A DNA stretch of 64,000 bases from Eremophila alpestris peregrina (lineage: Eukaryota; Chordata; Aves; Passeriformes; Alaudidae): assembly GCA_009792885.1 (NCBI GenBank), contig WMCF01000177.1:248001-312000 (forward strand), written 5' to 3'. How positions within the stretch are numbered: the first letter of the stretch is position 1; every line of letters begins with the position of its first letter. Of this stretch, positions 51,028 to 60,990 are shown one piece after another. The notes under the pieces were generated by a model that ran no database searches, was not told where the DNA came from, and saw nothing but the letters and a program-made list of their open reading frames with translations. The translations under genes and the position numbers were made by a program.

Positions 51028-51071
51028 GTGAGATTAACTGATAGCGTGAGTGAGATTAACTGATAGCGTGA
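51028..51071. repeat. Exact tandem duplication, 2 x 22 bp
   Basis: The 22-bp unit beginning gtgagattaactgatagcg occurs twice with no mismatch (51028-51049, 51050-51071), in PKM intron 3. Confidence 0.95.
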
Positions 51072-51458
51072 GTTCCTGCAGAGGTGCAGAAGAGGGACAG
51101 GTCTTCTCAGCTTCTGCTGCTCACTGGGAAGCAGCAGCTCTGGGAACAGCGGGATGTGAGCAAGAACTGAAGAATTTCATGGCAAGCAGTTGGCACACAG
51201 TGTCAAATACCAGTTATCTGGCTCCCCACTAAGGGCAGGGCACAGAATTTAATTACTTTTAAAATGGCTCAGAAAATAAACTTCAATGTTATCAACAGTG
51301 ACGCAGGCTCAGTATGTACAACCTGCATGCTTTTTCCAAAAGCAGCTATTTGACCTTCCCACACCAAGGATGGTCTGGATGAAGCAGGATTTCCCTTCTC
51401 ACTGAGAGACAGGATTAGCAGACACACAGGGCCACAGCAGCTCAGACCCCACCCTTAC

Positions 51459-51550
51459 CTCATGGGTGCCGTGAGAGAAGTTGAGGCGGGCAACATTCAT
51501 TCCAGATTTAATCATTTCCTGCAGCTTCTCCACTGAGCGGGAGGCCGGGC
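51459..51550 (-). CDS. PKM: PKM exon 3 (residues 51-81)
   Basis: A 92-bp exon, PASRSVEKLQEMIKSGMN then VARLNFSHGTHE, with substrate/K+ residues Arg72, Asn74 and Ser76. Acceptor CTCCTAG, donor GTAAGGG. Confidence 0.98.
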
Positions 51551-51918
51551 CTAGGAGGAAGAAACAGTTTGAACATTAACTTTAGAAAAATAATGAGGTA
51601 ACCCACACAGACCAGGCTGTTTCATGTGGAAGAGAAAAGGTAAATGGATACAGCATTGCTCAGCGCTGCAGCAGCAAATATTGTTTTAACTTGCCCATGG
51701 AGTGCAGCAGAACCCAAGAGATTCCTATTTCCCTGGATACTGGATTCACTCCCAGCAGTAACTCAGGTTAGACAAACATGGGAAAGTCATGTTCCTTCAC
51801 CACACAAGCTCAGCTCTGGCAAGGGATGAAAGCCAGATCCATCTCACAATTTCCCTAACAAGTTTCACCAAGGTGTGGGCTCCGAGCTGCAATTCTCTCC
51901 TATCTAGGAATGGCCTAC

Positions 51919-52069
51919 CAATGGTGCAGATGATGCCGGTGTTTCTGGCGATGGTTGGCTCCGAGTCGATGTCCAGGCGGCACATGTGCTCCAGGAAGGT
52001 GTCTGCCATGGCAGCATGCAACTGCTGGGTCTGGATGAAAGCGGTCCCTGCATCATGGTGCTTCGACAT
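51919..52069 (-). CDS. PKM: PKM exon 2, coding part with start codon (residues 1-50)
   Basis: ATG at 52069-52067 opens MSKHHDAGTAFIQTQQLH, matching the conserved PKM N-terminus but one residue shorter than human. The exon itself begins at 52088 after the acceptor CCTTCCAG. Donor GTAGGCC. Confidence 0.97.
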
Positions 52070-55000
52070 GGTTGCTCGATTTCTGTGTCTGGAAGGGAAG
52101 AAAGCAGTGCCAGGTTTGGGAATCACCCACCCCAACGTGCCCGTCAAACAGAGACACCAAGACAACCATGTGATGAATATGGAGGTAACAAGAAAGCTGC
52201 TACTGGGTCAAACTATCTTTATGTTCCTATTTGAGAGTCCTAACAGGCAAGGCACATTTCTATTTCCATGTCATCCCCCACATGGACCACCCAAAGCTCA
52301 CCTGCCTTCTATGCAGATGTTCCCTTCATAGCTTCTCTTCATTGCCAGTCTTCCCTTGGAGCTACACAACGCAATAAAATTCAAGCACTTGAGTGCACAG
52401 GCAGAGGTTCTGCCTCCTCCCTCCCAGCTCTCCACAAGTTTCTCCTACAGGCCTCAACTGCACTTCCCATCCCACCTGGGACCGGAGCAGCTCAGCACTG
52501 GCATGACTACAGCATGCCTGGACATGGGCAACCTCCTGCCCAGGAGCAACTAATCACAGCAAAGTCCACATAAGCCTAAACCCCATTTAAGCCTGGACAA
52601 GCAAGCAGACTTGAGTTGATTAAACACAACACTTTGGAAGAGAACACGTAAAAGATGGAAGATTTAATGCACGTAAAGTCCCTCTGACTTAAGATGCTGC
52701 AGGTCTCCCCTGCCCCCTCCACTCCCCATCACCCACAGCACCAGAAATTTATCATAAGGTTTAAAATTGGTTGTATTTTTCAACATTTGGATTAAAAATC
52801 TTCTCTGAACTTCTCTGGACTGGAGAGTCCCCACAACAACACGACCAGCCTATTCTTCGGGAACCTATCCTTCAAAGAGGAAGCTGAGCTGAAGCTTAAC
52901 AGTCCACTGGGATGGGAGGGCACTCATTTCACAGCAGTGCTGGTGCCCCAGGCATTTTTAATTGCAGTAATTTTGTTCTCAAGTAGTAGTGGCAGCTCAA
53001 AGCTTTGTCTCTCAGACCTGCCCAGGCTAAAGTCCCGGCATTACAAAAGCCTCTGGTAAAAGAGTGATGCAAGGTGGTGACTACTGGCATGGGCAGATCA
53101 CTCATTTTGCCTTCAAAGACTGCTGTAACTTCAAACTCCATGCCCTGGGCACACAGGTGATACTCAGAGCAGGCATGAGCTGCCTTCATCTCCAAGATGT
53201 GCTTATAGAAACATAGGCTGGGCTAAAAGCTGGGACAGAGCAGGAATAGAGCTGGGCTTTTGTTCTGTCTGCCCCAGGCAGACAAAGCCCACCAATAAAC
53301 CACAAAGCATAGTGAGGGGCACACACCAGCCAGCACAGCACATCCAGCTTTGACAGAGAGGCACCAATAAACCCAAAAACTCTGCCAGAGCTGGCAGGAC
53401 TGAGCACATGAAGGGCAGAGCATGCCCTGCCAGCCTGCCCAGTGCCACAGCAGCCCTGCTGCCTGGCCCCGATGCTCCTCCCCTGCTCTGCAGTCCTTCC
53501 TCACGTACGTGCAGATCCTCGCGCAGGCAGCCCTGACTCACCCCCACTGCGCTGCCATGCGCCGCAGAGCAGCCAGCCCAGCAAAAAACCATAATTTGAC
53601 CTGGCAAAGCCTCTTTTCCCTCAGCTCTGCCAGAAGCTGCTGATTCACTGGAGTCACTACAAGAAGGTCTGCCCACATAAAAAGCCCAACAAAGTCTCAT
53701 TATTATAGGAAAACCCTCTGGTCAGTCCTAAAACATTGTGTTTCAGCCCTCTAACACTTGCTGCACCCTCCGACACTTGCAGAGCAGTGTCAGCTTCCTT
53801 AGATGCCAAAAAAAACAAGCCTTTGCTGGGAAATCACCTCCACGCACAGGGAACCAGGTTTGCAGCTTCTAGGAACAAGAGGAATACTGAACAACGGTAT
53901 CCCAACATAGAAACTGCAGCCAAGCACAACTCGGAAGTTTTTAAAAAATAGTCAGGTGCATTCTCCCTGCCTCATGGAAATCCCCCACCCACTCAAGTCA
54001 TTTGCAAATATCATTTTAACACCCTTAAACTCTTTAAAAAGAGAAAAGTTCGCTTTCCAGCAGTTTAGAGGGCTCAGAAAAATTAACCGCAGACACAGTG
54101 ACCTTGTCCAGGGACGAGAGCAGAAACGCAGGAACCAGAAGGTTTCCCAAACACCCATCTGTCCACAGCACCGTGCCCACGACCACCAAGAGTTTTTTAA
54201 TACTCCCTCCTGCCTTCCAACACCGTGCATTTACAAGGCATCGACTGAATTTTACTGGAATGACCAGTCCCATATTTGTAACAGGAATGTCTGGCATTTC
54301 CCACTACTCTGCTTTTTTTAACATCAAATAGAGGAGCAAGGACTTTAAGGACAGCAGAAAACACAGAGCACTCAGTCAGGGCAGAGTGAGGAAGAGGGGG
54401 TGAGCAATACCCTACAATGACTGAATGTTTCCAGCACTGAATAAACCTGAATTCATTCGTCAAGGAATAACGATTAAATCCATAAATTTATTTCTTGGCC
54501 TGCCCATGCTTCAGGCAGGGTGTCCCAATCATGTCTGGTATCTCCGCAGCTCCAGAATATTCCAGACTGAGCCATCTGAGGTCGGGACTGGGTTTTACTG
54601 CAGCCAGGTGACTAATTCCAGCCAGCTCATCCCATGGGTCAGATGGGAGAAAGCTTAAAATCAGGCTTTCTCTGGATATGGCCCGTGGGGAACGAGAGAG
54701 GAAAGGAAGCAGCAGTCCCCACCCAGGCAATCCCCATGCAGGGCTAAGTCTGCTACTGGTGACAAAGGGAAGTAGAAAGTGCAGCAGGGGCTGTCCCCAG
54801 GCCAGGGCGGCAGAGCTGTGTCACTGCCGGCAAGAATCCCAGCCAGGAGGCTCCCATGGGGTGATGATTCAGGATTTACTGGTCGGCCTCACTTACACAA
54901 CCTCATGGATGCTGCAGAACAAGGCTGCTCATGCCCAGAGTCCCTGCCCAGAGGCAGATATGGTTTGAGTTAGTGCTCAGGGCAGGGTTATGAAACCAGG

Positions 55001-55484
55001 CAGGCCTTCAGATTCCCAAAAGAAGCCTAGAAAAACATCAGCTTTGCTCATTCCAGAAGCTAAAGGAACTCAAAAACAGAGAAATGCAGCTCTGCAGAGC
55101 AGCAGGTTTTTACCCTGGCCTGGCATCCCCTCTCCCAGGGAGAGAGGACAGCACATTCCTGCCAGGCAGCTGATGCCGGAGGTGGTGTCTCCCGTTTGGT
55201 AAGGACAAAATGGCCACCCCAAAATTCCACCCCTTTTCTGCAAGCCTGGATGGAACCCAGGAGCCACCACCTGCTCCTGGCTGGCCGATGCTCCCCCCAG
55301 CATTGAGCTGCAGATCCTCGGGAGGAGAGACCCACAACGGAGATGCCTCTGCAGCTTTTTGGCAACAGGGAACAGGAAGGTCAGGCTGGCTCCAGCACCT
55401 TCCCCGTGCTGCTGGCTCAGCCGTGCCCCGGAAGGCTTAGCTAAAAAAATAAAGAGGAGGTGGCAAGCCTCGGAAGTTTGGTGA

Positions 55485-55502
55485 CGAGATAGACTTATCT
55501 CG
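55485..55502. promoter_or_regulatory. GATA palindrome 1
   Basis: CGAGATA, four-base spacer GACT, TATCTCG: a perfect 7-bp inverted repeat with opposed GATA cores, in PKM intron 1. Confidence 0.4.
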
Positions 55503-55988
55503 AGGGTATTTGTAGGACACACCTACAGGCTTAACCTTGCAGAGGATGAGGAGCCTTTCGGCTTGGCTAAAAGCACCTGTCTGCCTTCAGGCAAGCTGTA
55601 AAAACCTGCTTTACACGCTGAAAGCAAGCTCGGGGGTTTTGTTTTCACATTTAACTAGGCAGAAGTGTAGAGCACTGTGCTGCATCCCCCCCTCCAGGAT
55701 GGAGATTGCTGCACGTGGTAGTGCCCCGGTACTGCAGCCCCATTCTCTACGTGCCATCCATCACCTCTCGCTGCGGCTCCATCTTCCCCCGGGAGAACAA
55801 CGGCCAGGCGGCAGATAAAGGACCAAGCACGTGCTCCAGCCGGCCTGGGAAGCGTCTTGTCCACATCAAATTAAATTATCAACTTGTTGGATGGAAAGGG
55901 AATTAAGGCCGGCGGTGGATCACTCCGGCTAACAGCAATAAATGCAGGTTTTATTAATAGCTTTAAATGGATAAAGGAGTAGGTAATT

Positions 55989-56024
55989 TAAAAAAGAAAA
56001 AAAAAAACAAAACAAAACAAAACA
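55989..56024. repeat. A-rich (CAAAA)n microsatellite
   Basis: Poly(A) with an interrupting G, running into four CAAAA units. Confidence 0.85.
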
Positions 56025-56512
56025 CCACAAATGCAGGCTGCTGCAGACTCTCCAAGCTCTTTATCTAATGCAAGCGAAGTTTCTCAGAAGGGTTTCACAG
56101 GCACAAGACCCCGGTTCAAGCACGTGGCTCGCAGCAGTGCTTGCTGCCTCGCACAAAAACCTTCTGCTTAATCCGGTGATGAGCTGGAAACCTGCTGCCA
56201 CCAGCACGGCCCATTAACCCATCGAACTCCTTCGTATTAGGCAGAATTCTGCTCTATAAACGGGATCTCGGGCATGATATTATACTCTTCAGTTTTATTG
56301 GTTTGTTGTTTTTTTTTTTTCTTTTATTAAGCACTTCAAATTGCACAAGTCCCTGGACGCATCTGAGTAACAAAAAACCTCTTTGGCGTCGCACCTTTAA
56401 GCCAAGGCAAGTCACGATGAGCGGCAGCAGGAAAGTTAACACTTTCACGTGACAAAAACCTCCATAAAACACTGATTTTTTTTTTTTTTTTTTTGTTAAC
56501 CTAGGCCTCGCC

Positions 56513-56531
56513 GATAAGGAGTTGCCTTATC
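56513..56531. promoter_or_regulatory. GATA palindrome 2
   Basis: GATAAGG, five-base spacer AGTTG, CCTTATC: a perfect inverted GATA pair about 0.3 kb from the island edge. Confidence 0.4.
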
Positions 56532-57114
56532 AGAACAAAGCAGGTTTTGAGAGATTGCCGTCTACTTTTAGTAGTCTGAGACAGTCGGGAGGTTGCCATT
56601 GTCCACCGACAAAAGCGCTATTCATGCCCTGGTAGCTCTACAAAGGGGGTTTTAAACACGTTTGAGAGGTTTTCACAATTCAAGAAACTGTCCAAATCAT
56701 TTGGACGTGTTTAAACAGGCACAATTACGGGAGAAGATTAATTCAGAAGGGGCCTTCTCTTCCCGGGGGGGCGGGAAGAGGCTGCAGCATCAGTGGTGGG
56801 TGCAGTGAACCGAACGCTGAGTGAAGCCGATGCCTCTCGGGGAACTGTCGGCTCTTACGTGAGTGCAGGCAACGGGCGGGGAGGAAGCGGCGGCCCAGCG
56901 CCTCACACTGTCTGCCTCTGACTCAGCCTCCCAGCAGCTCCTCCGGCACTGCCCGGCCAGCACGAACCGGGCGGCAGCCGCAGCGGCGCCCCGCGCTCCG
57001 CTTAACGGAACGTCCGCGGGGCACACGCGGGGCTCGCCGTTCGTGCGCGTCCCGCTCCATCCAGCCGGGCCCTCACCACAAACCGGACCCCCGCCGCCCC
57101 CGCCGCCCCGTGCC

Positions 57115-57290
57115 CGGAGTGGCCATTTCCCGGTGCGGGCCGTGGGGAGATGCTCGGAGCGGGCGTTCCCCGGCGCGGGATCAGAAGGGATGCTCGAAGC
57201 GGGCGATCCCCAGTGCTGGGTCATGAGGGGATGCTCGGGAAGGGCGTTCCCCGGTGTGGGGTCTCGGGGCGATGCTCGGGGAAGTGGCGG
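57115..57290. repeat. 41-bp minisatellite in the PKM CpG island
   Basis: The word GATGCTCGG or a close variant recurs at 57149, 57189, 57230 and 57271, spacing 40, 41 and 41 bp. The interval contains a repeated GGGCGTTCCCCGG core. About four copies. Confidence 0.8.
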
Positions 57291-57789
57291 GAGGGGACGC
57301 GGGGCTGGGGCCGCCGCCGGCCACGTGCTCGGCGCCGCGAGCCCCCCGCGCGCCCCCTCCTCAATCGTCCCACAGGGCGCGCGCCCCCTCCCCTCAGCCA
57401 CCGCGCGAGGGGACCCTCTCCCGGCGGCGGAAACACCGGGATAACGGCGGTACCGGTACCGGCTCCGCCGCTCGCCGCCCCAAAGGCCGCCGTTACCTGC
57501 CGCCGCTCAGTCACACGCCCGACTCGACCTCTCGCTCCGAGCGCCGCCGCCGCTCTGCACACCGCCCCCACGCCCCGCCAAGGTGATCCCCGCTGGCCGC
57601 AGCACCGCCCCCCGCGGATCCCTCCGCCGCCCGCCCTGCCGGGAGCCACAAGGGCGGGGCGCCGGAGCTACTTTCGCGGGCGGACGCACCAAGCACGGGG
57701 GGGGATGCGCTGAGTCACAGCACGCGCCCGGCTGGCCAATGAGGAGGCGGCGCAGCCGCCGCGCGCGCGGCCGGAGAGTGGCCGTCGCC

Positions 57790-57828
57790 TTAAAGGGACC
57801 GCGGCCCGGCGCGATGCTCTTAAAGGGG
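57790..57828. promoter_or_regulatory. Paired TTAAAGGG elements upstream of PKM
   Basis: TTAAAGGGA at 57790-57798 and TTAAAGGGG at 57820-57828, at the far edge of the PKM island. Same word, order and flanking GC context as the pair at 37116-37148. Confidence 0.55.
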
Positions 57829-57839
57829 TCGTGGGCCCC

Positions 57840-58860
57840 AACTCACACCGAGGCCCCCCAAACCCACACTGACACCCCCAGCTCACACAGACCATCCAAC
57901 TCACTACAAGCCTCCAGCCCACACCTCAGGAGTCCCTCACTCTGGGGGAGGCAGCGGCTGTGGGTGTTTTGGGGTGCTTTGGAGGGTCCTGAGACCTTCC
58001 AGTGAGGACGCTGGCACCAATGTGGAGCTGGCACCAATGTGGAGCTTCTGTAGTGAGGCCACGAGGACACAGTACTGAGGACACTGGGGACACATGGCTG
58101 GAGATGTTGGTGACAGGGTGCTGGGGACGCTGAGGACGTTGTGCTGGGATCAAGGAGAGACCAGGCTGGAGATGCTGGGGACACAGGGGACATTGTGCTG
58201 GGGCCACTGGGGCCGCTGTCCCAGCTGTGTGGGGACCCAACATGGACACTATATGCCAGATCCATGAAGGCCCTTGGCTGGTAATATCTCCATGCTGGAC
58301 ATACTGGAGACACTGTCCCAGAACCATGGCGACCTTTTGCCGGTGACCCATGACAGTGGCTCCACACTGGCACCGTGGTGACACTGGCGACATGCCATTG
58401 ACACAGGGACCTGCCACACCGACCTTGTGCTGGACTGTGGGGACACTGAGAAAGCAATCTGGGAACCCAAAATGGTCACTGTATGGTGGGACCACAGAGG
58501 GGTCCTGTACCGGGTACATTGGGGACCCTGTGTTCCGTGGAGGGGACCCAAAATGGTCACCCTCTGCTGGGGGTGCTGGGGTCGCTGTACTGAGGACGCT
58601 GTGGACTCTGTACTGGGGACATTGGGGATACTGTGCTGGGAACACTGTGGACCCTGTACGGAGGACACTGAGGACACTGGGCTGGGCTGTGGGAGCACTG
58701 TGACAGACGTGGAGGGGACCCAAAACGGTCACCCTGTGCTGGGGACACGGGTCGGACCATGGGGTCATTGTGGGGGAAACCCAGCACAGCCACCCCATGG
58801 GGCACCCTGTGCTGGGACAGGGACACGCTGCCCTGGGGACCCTGGGGACTCTCTGTGTGT
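57840..58860. repeat. Degenerate minisatellite in the PKM-PARP6 intergenic gap
   Basis: About 1 kb built of diverged ACTGGGGACACTGTGCTGGG-like words. Its stop-poor composition creates overlapping open frames of about 500 codons on both strands, none of which resembles a protein. Confidence 0.7.
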
Positions 58861-58923
58861 CCCCACGGCGCTGCCCCGCCCCCGAGGGTTCCGGGGGTGT
58901 CGGGGGGGGGGGGTCCCCGGCGG

Positions 58924-58973
58924 TGACGTCATGGCGGCGCCGGCGGTGACGCGGTGCGGCGGCTCTGACGTCA
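58924..58973. promoter_or_regulatory. PARP6: Two consensus CREs in the PARP6 promoter
   Basis: Perfect palindromic TGACGTCA at 58924-58931 and 58966-58973, 42 bp apart, within the CpG-rich PARP6 promoter and 57-106 bp upstream of the start ATG. ATGGCGGC, a YY1-like core, occurs at 58931 and 58993. Confidence 0.75.
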
Positions 58974-58992
58974 GGCCCGGCCCCCCGGCAGC

Positions 58993-59028
58993 ATGGCGGC
59001 CGTGCCCGCGCCGGCCGGCCCGCGCTGA
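58993..59028 (+). other. PARP6 upstream ORF candidate, 11 codons
   Basis: ATG with A at -3 and G at +4 opens 11 codons, ending in TGA at 59026-59028, one base before the PARP6 start ATG at 59030. It would be in the leader if transcription starts upstream of 58993. An in-frame upstream ATG at 58931 lies inside the first CRE and is probably not transcribed. Confidence 0.45.
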
Positions 59029-59029
59029 C

Positions 59030-59032
59030 ATG
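59030..59032 (+). CDS. PARP6: PARP6 exon 1, start codon only
   Basis: ATG is followed at once by the donor GTGAGG, so only Met is encoded in exon 1. This matches the mammalian start MDIKGQ, where Asp opens exon 2. Confidence 0.85.
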
Positions 59033-59261
59033 GTGAGGGGCCGGGGCTCGGGAGGGGACGCGGGGACACGGCCGCGGGGGGAGCGCGCCCGCCGAGGGGG
59101 CGGGACGGGCCTGCGGGGAGCCGGGGCGGGGGAGGAGCAGCGGCCCTCGGTGTCCCCCCGCGTCCCGGGGTCCCCCGGCTGGGGGCGGGGATGGGGCTGC
59201 AGGAGGAGGAGGGACCCCCGCCTCGCGATCGGCCGGGCATCCCCGGCAGCTCCGTGCGCAG

Positions 59262-59880
59262 TCCCCGTCCTGCTCCTCCATCCCGGTCCTCCATCCCGGT
59301 CCTCCATCCCGCTGTTCCCATCCTGCTCCTCCATCCTGCTTCCCAATCCTGCTGTCCCATCCTGTTCCCTCACATTGGTCCTCCATCCCTCTGTTTCCCA
59401 TCTTGCTCCCCCATCTTGTTGTTCTCATCCTGTTCCCCCATTCCAGTGTCCGTATCCTGCTGTCTCCATCTTGCTCCCCATCACACTCCCCGGTCTCACT
59501 CCCCCATCCCGCTGTCCCATCCTGTTCCCCCATCCTGCACTCCCATCCCACTATCTCCACCCCACTGTCCCCATTCTGCACCCCTCTAATCTGCTCCCCC
59601 CATCCTCCCTCTCCCATCCTGCTCCTTCCATCCCACTGCCCACATCCCACATCCCCATCCTGCTACCCCCAAACACCCCTCCCAATCCCTGTCGTTCCCC
59701 CTATCCTACTGCTCCCCCAAACTGCTTCCCCAAATCATTCCCTCACTCCACTGCCCTCAACCCTCTCCCCAGAACCAGCTCCCGCAGCTTGCTTCCCCCT
59801 AATTCTCCCCCTGTTAATGTGCTCCCCCAATCCACTTCCCAACCCTCTCCCCCATCCCTGCTGCCTCCCAACCCTCTGTG
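59262..59880. repeat. Pyrimidine-rich minisatellite, PARP6 intron 1
   Basis: Tens of degenerate CCCATCCTGCTCC-like units fill most of the intron. Confidence 0.75.
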
Positions 59881-59885
59881 CCCAG

Positions 59886-59963
59886 GACCTCAAGGGCCAG
59901 TACTGGACGGACGATGACTCCGACGGGGACAATGAGTCCGAGGAGTTCCTCTATGGCGTGCAG
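59886..59963 (+). CDS. PARP6: PARP6 exon 2 (residues 2-27)
   Basis: A 78-bp phase-0 exon, DLKGQYWTDDDSDG and EEFLYGVQ. Acceptor TGCCCAG, donor GTGGGTG. Confidence 0.96.
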
Positions 59964-60063
59964 GTGGGTGCTGGCCCCGCTGGTGCCCACGGGAGCCCCA
60001 GCCTGAGCCTGGTGCCTGGCCTGGGGCTGCGGGAGGCTGCGGGAGGCTGTGGGGGGCTGTGGG

Positions 60064-60126
60064 TGTGACGGGAGGCTGTGGGTGTGACGGGAGGCTGTGG
60101 GTGTGACGGGAGGCTGCGGGTGTGAC
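60064..60126. repeat. 19-bp tandem repeat, PARP6 intron 2
   Basis: The unit TGTGACGGGAGGCTGTGGG repeats with exact 19-bp spacing (TGTGAC at 60064, 60083, 60102, 60121), filling half of a 187-bp intron. Confidence 0.92.
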
Positions 60127-60150
60127 GGTGCCGCGGGTGCTGTGCCGCAG

Positions 60151-60245
60151 GGGACCTGCGCTGCCGACCTGTACCGGCACCCGCAGCTGGACGCCGACAT
60201 CGAGGCGGTGAAGGAGATCTACAGCGAGAATGCCGTGGCCGTCAG
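60151..60245 (+). CDS. PARP6: PARP6 exon 3 (residues 28-59)
   Basis: A 95-bp exon, CAADLYRHPQLDADIEAVK and EIYSENAVAV. Acceptor GCCGCAG, donor GTGGGTG. Confidence 0.96.
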
Positions 60246-60329
60246 GTGGGTGCAGCTGCTGCCCCCTGCCCCGGGCACCCAGACACACAGCTGGGCAGTG
60301 CCAGGAGCCCTGCTGTGCTGTCCCTGGGT

Positions 60330-60990
60330 ACCCAACTGTGCCATGCCCAGGCACCCTGCCATGCCATCTCTGGCACACCTGGCCATGGTATTACCAGAAC
60401 ATCTGGCCATGGCATCCCCAGGCATCTGGCTGTGCCAGCTCTAGGGCACCCAGGGTGCCTGGCTGAGCCATCCCTCAGACATACCCTCCTCAGGACACTG
60501 GCCACAGTATCCCCTGGGCACTTGGCTATCCTTGCCAATCCTTGCAATCCTTGCAAGGTGCTATCCTTGGGCACCCAGACATGGCATTCATGGAGCATGC
60601 AGCTGTGGCAGCTCCAGGCACTCATCTGTGCAATCTTTATACCCTCAGCTGTGCTGTATCCAGGGCACTCAGCTGTGGTGGCATCACTGGGTCACCTGGC
60701 CATGGCATTACCAGGCACCTGGCTGTACCATCCCTGGGGTACCCAGCTGTGCCATTGTCAGGGACCTGGCAGTGCCATCCCCAGCACACCTGGACACGCC
60801 ATTCCCAGGCACTTGACCATCTTGGAACACCCTATAGTGGCACCAGCTGTGCCATCCTCAGGGCACCTAGGCATTCCCAAGGCAGCTGGCTGTGGCACCT
60901 CCAGCCATCCAGCTGTGTCATTGCCAAGGCACTCAGCCATGGCACCCCTAGGACACCTGGCCGTGCCATCCCCTGAGCTCCTGGCTGTGC
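60330..60990. repeat. Degenerate minisatellite, PARP6 intron 3
   Basis: Roughly twenty diverged copies of a 30-bp unit like CACCTGGCCATGCCATCCC. A 453-codon stop-free frame runs through it by composition. Confidence 0.75.

Larger units (their letters stand above)
52089..56858 (-). other. PKM: PKM intron 1
   Basis: About 4.8 kb or more of non-coding sequence between the start-codon exon and the CpG-island promoter. It carries four of the five E-boxes, two palindromic GATA pairs, a (CAAAA)n microsatellite at 55989-56024 and a long T tract at 56476-56494. No coding exon was seen. Confidence 0.6.
55712..57327. promoter_or_regulatory. PKM: Five CACGTG E-boxes around the PKM promoter
   Basis: Perfect CACGTG at 55712-55717, 55828-55833, 56121-56126, 56446-56451 and 57322-57327. 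This is the core recognised by MYC/MAX, USF, MiT/TFE and ChREBP, and contains the HIF core ACGTG. A random 6-mer is expected about once in 4 kb, so five in 1.6 kb is a clear excess. Confidence 0.65.
38432..57500 (-). other. PKM: PKM gene, pyruvate kinase M
   Basis: All coding exons are present on the minus strand and give 530 residues for either isoform (human 531, chicken 530). The enzyme converts phosphoenolpyruvate and ADP to pyruvate and ATP in the cytosol as a tetramer. Catalytic and metal/K+ residues are intact, numbered one below human: Arg72, Asn74 and Ser76 (ARLNFSHG), Asp112-Thr113 (ALDTKGPEIRTG), Lys269 and Glu271 (SKIENHEG) and Asp295 (ARGDLGIE). Exon sizes equal those I recall for mammals. 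Exons 9 and 10 are both 167 bp; including both or neither breaks the frame, so they are mutually exclusive and give M1 or M2. The 5'UTR exon lies in the 56.85-57.8 kb CpG island, so intron 1 is about 4.8-5.4 kb. Confidence 0.97.
56850..57840. promoter_or_regulatory. PKM: PKM CpG-island promoter
   Basis: CpG-dense region with a CACGTG box, a CCAAT box (57736-57740) and an AP-1-like TGAGTCA (57712-57718). Two good minus-strand donors mark possible 5'UTR exons: CAG followed by GTAACG (exon end 57497) and CAC followed by GTAAGA (exon end 56859). Both could be used as alternative leaders. The start site is not determined. Confidence 0.65.

Noticed and set aside
58931..59032. In-frame upstream ATG extending PARP6 by 33 residues
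   Set aside because: It overlaps a CRE in the core promoter, gives a low-complexity extension and is not expected from the conserved PARP6 N-terminus.
57843..59917. Very long overlapping open frames (496 codons plus strand, 574 minus strand)
   Set aside because: They run through minisatellite DNA and the PARP6 promoter, overlap on both strands, have low-complexity translations and cross known splice sites.
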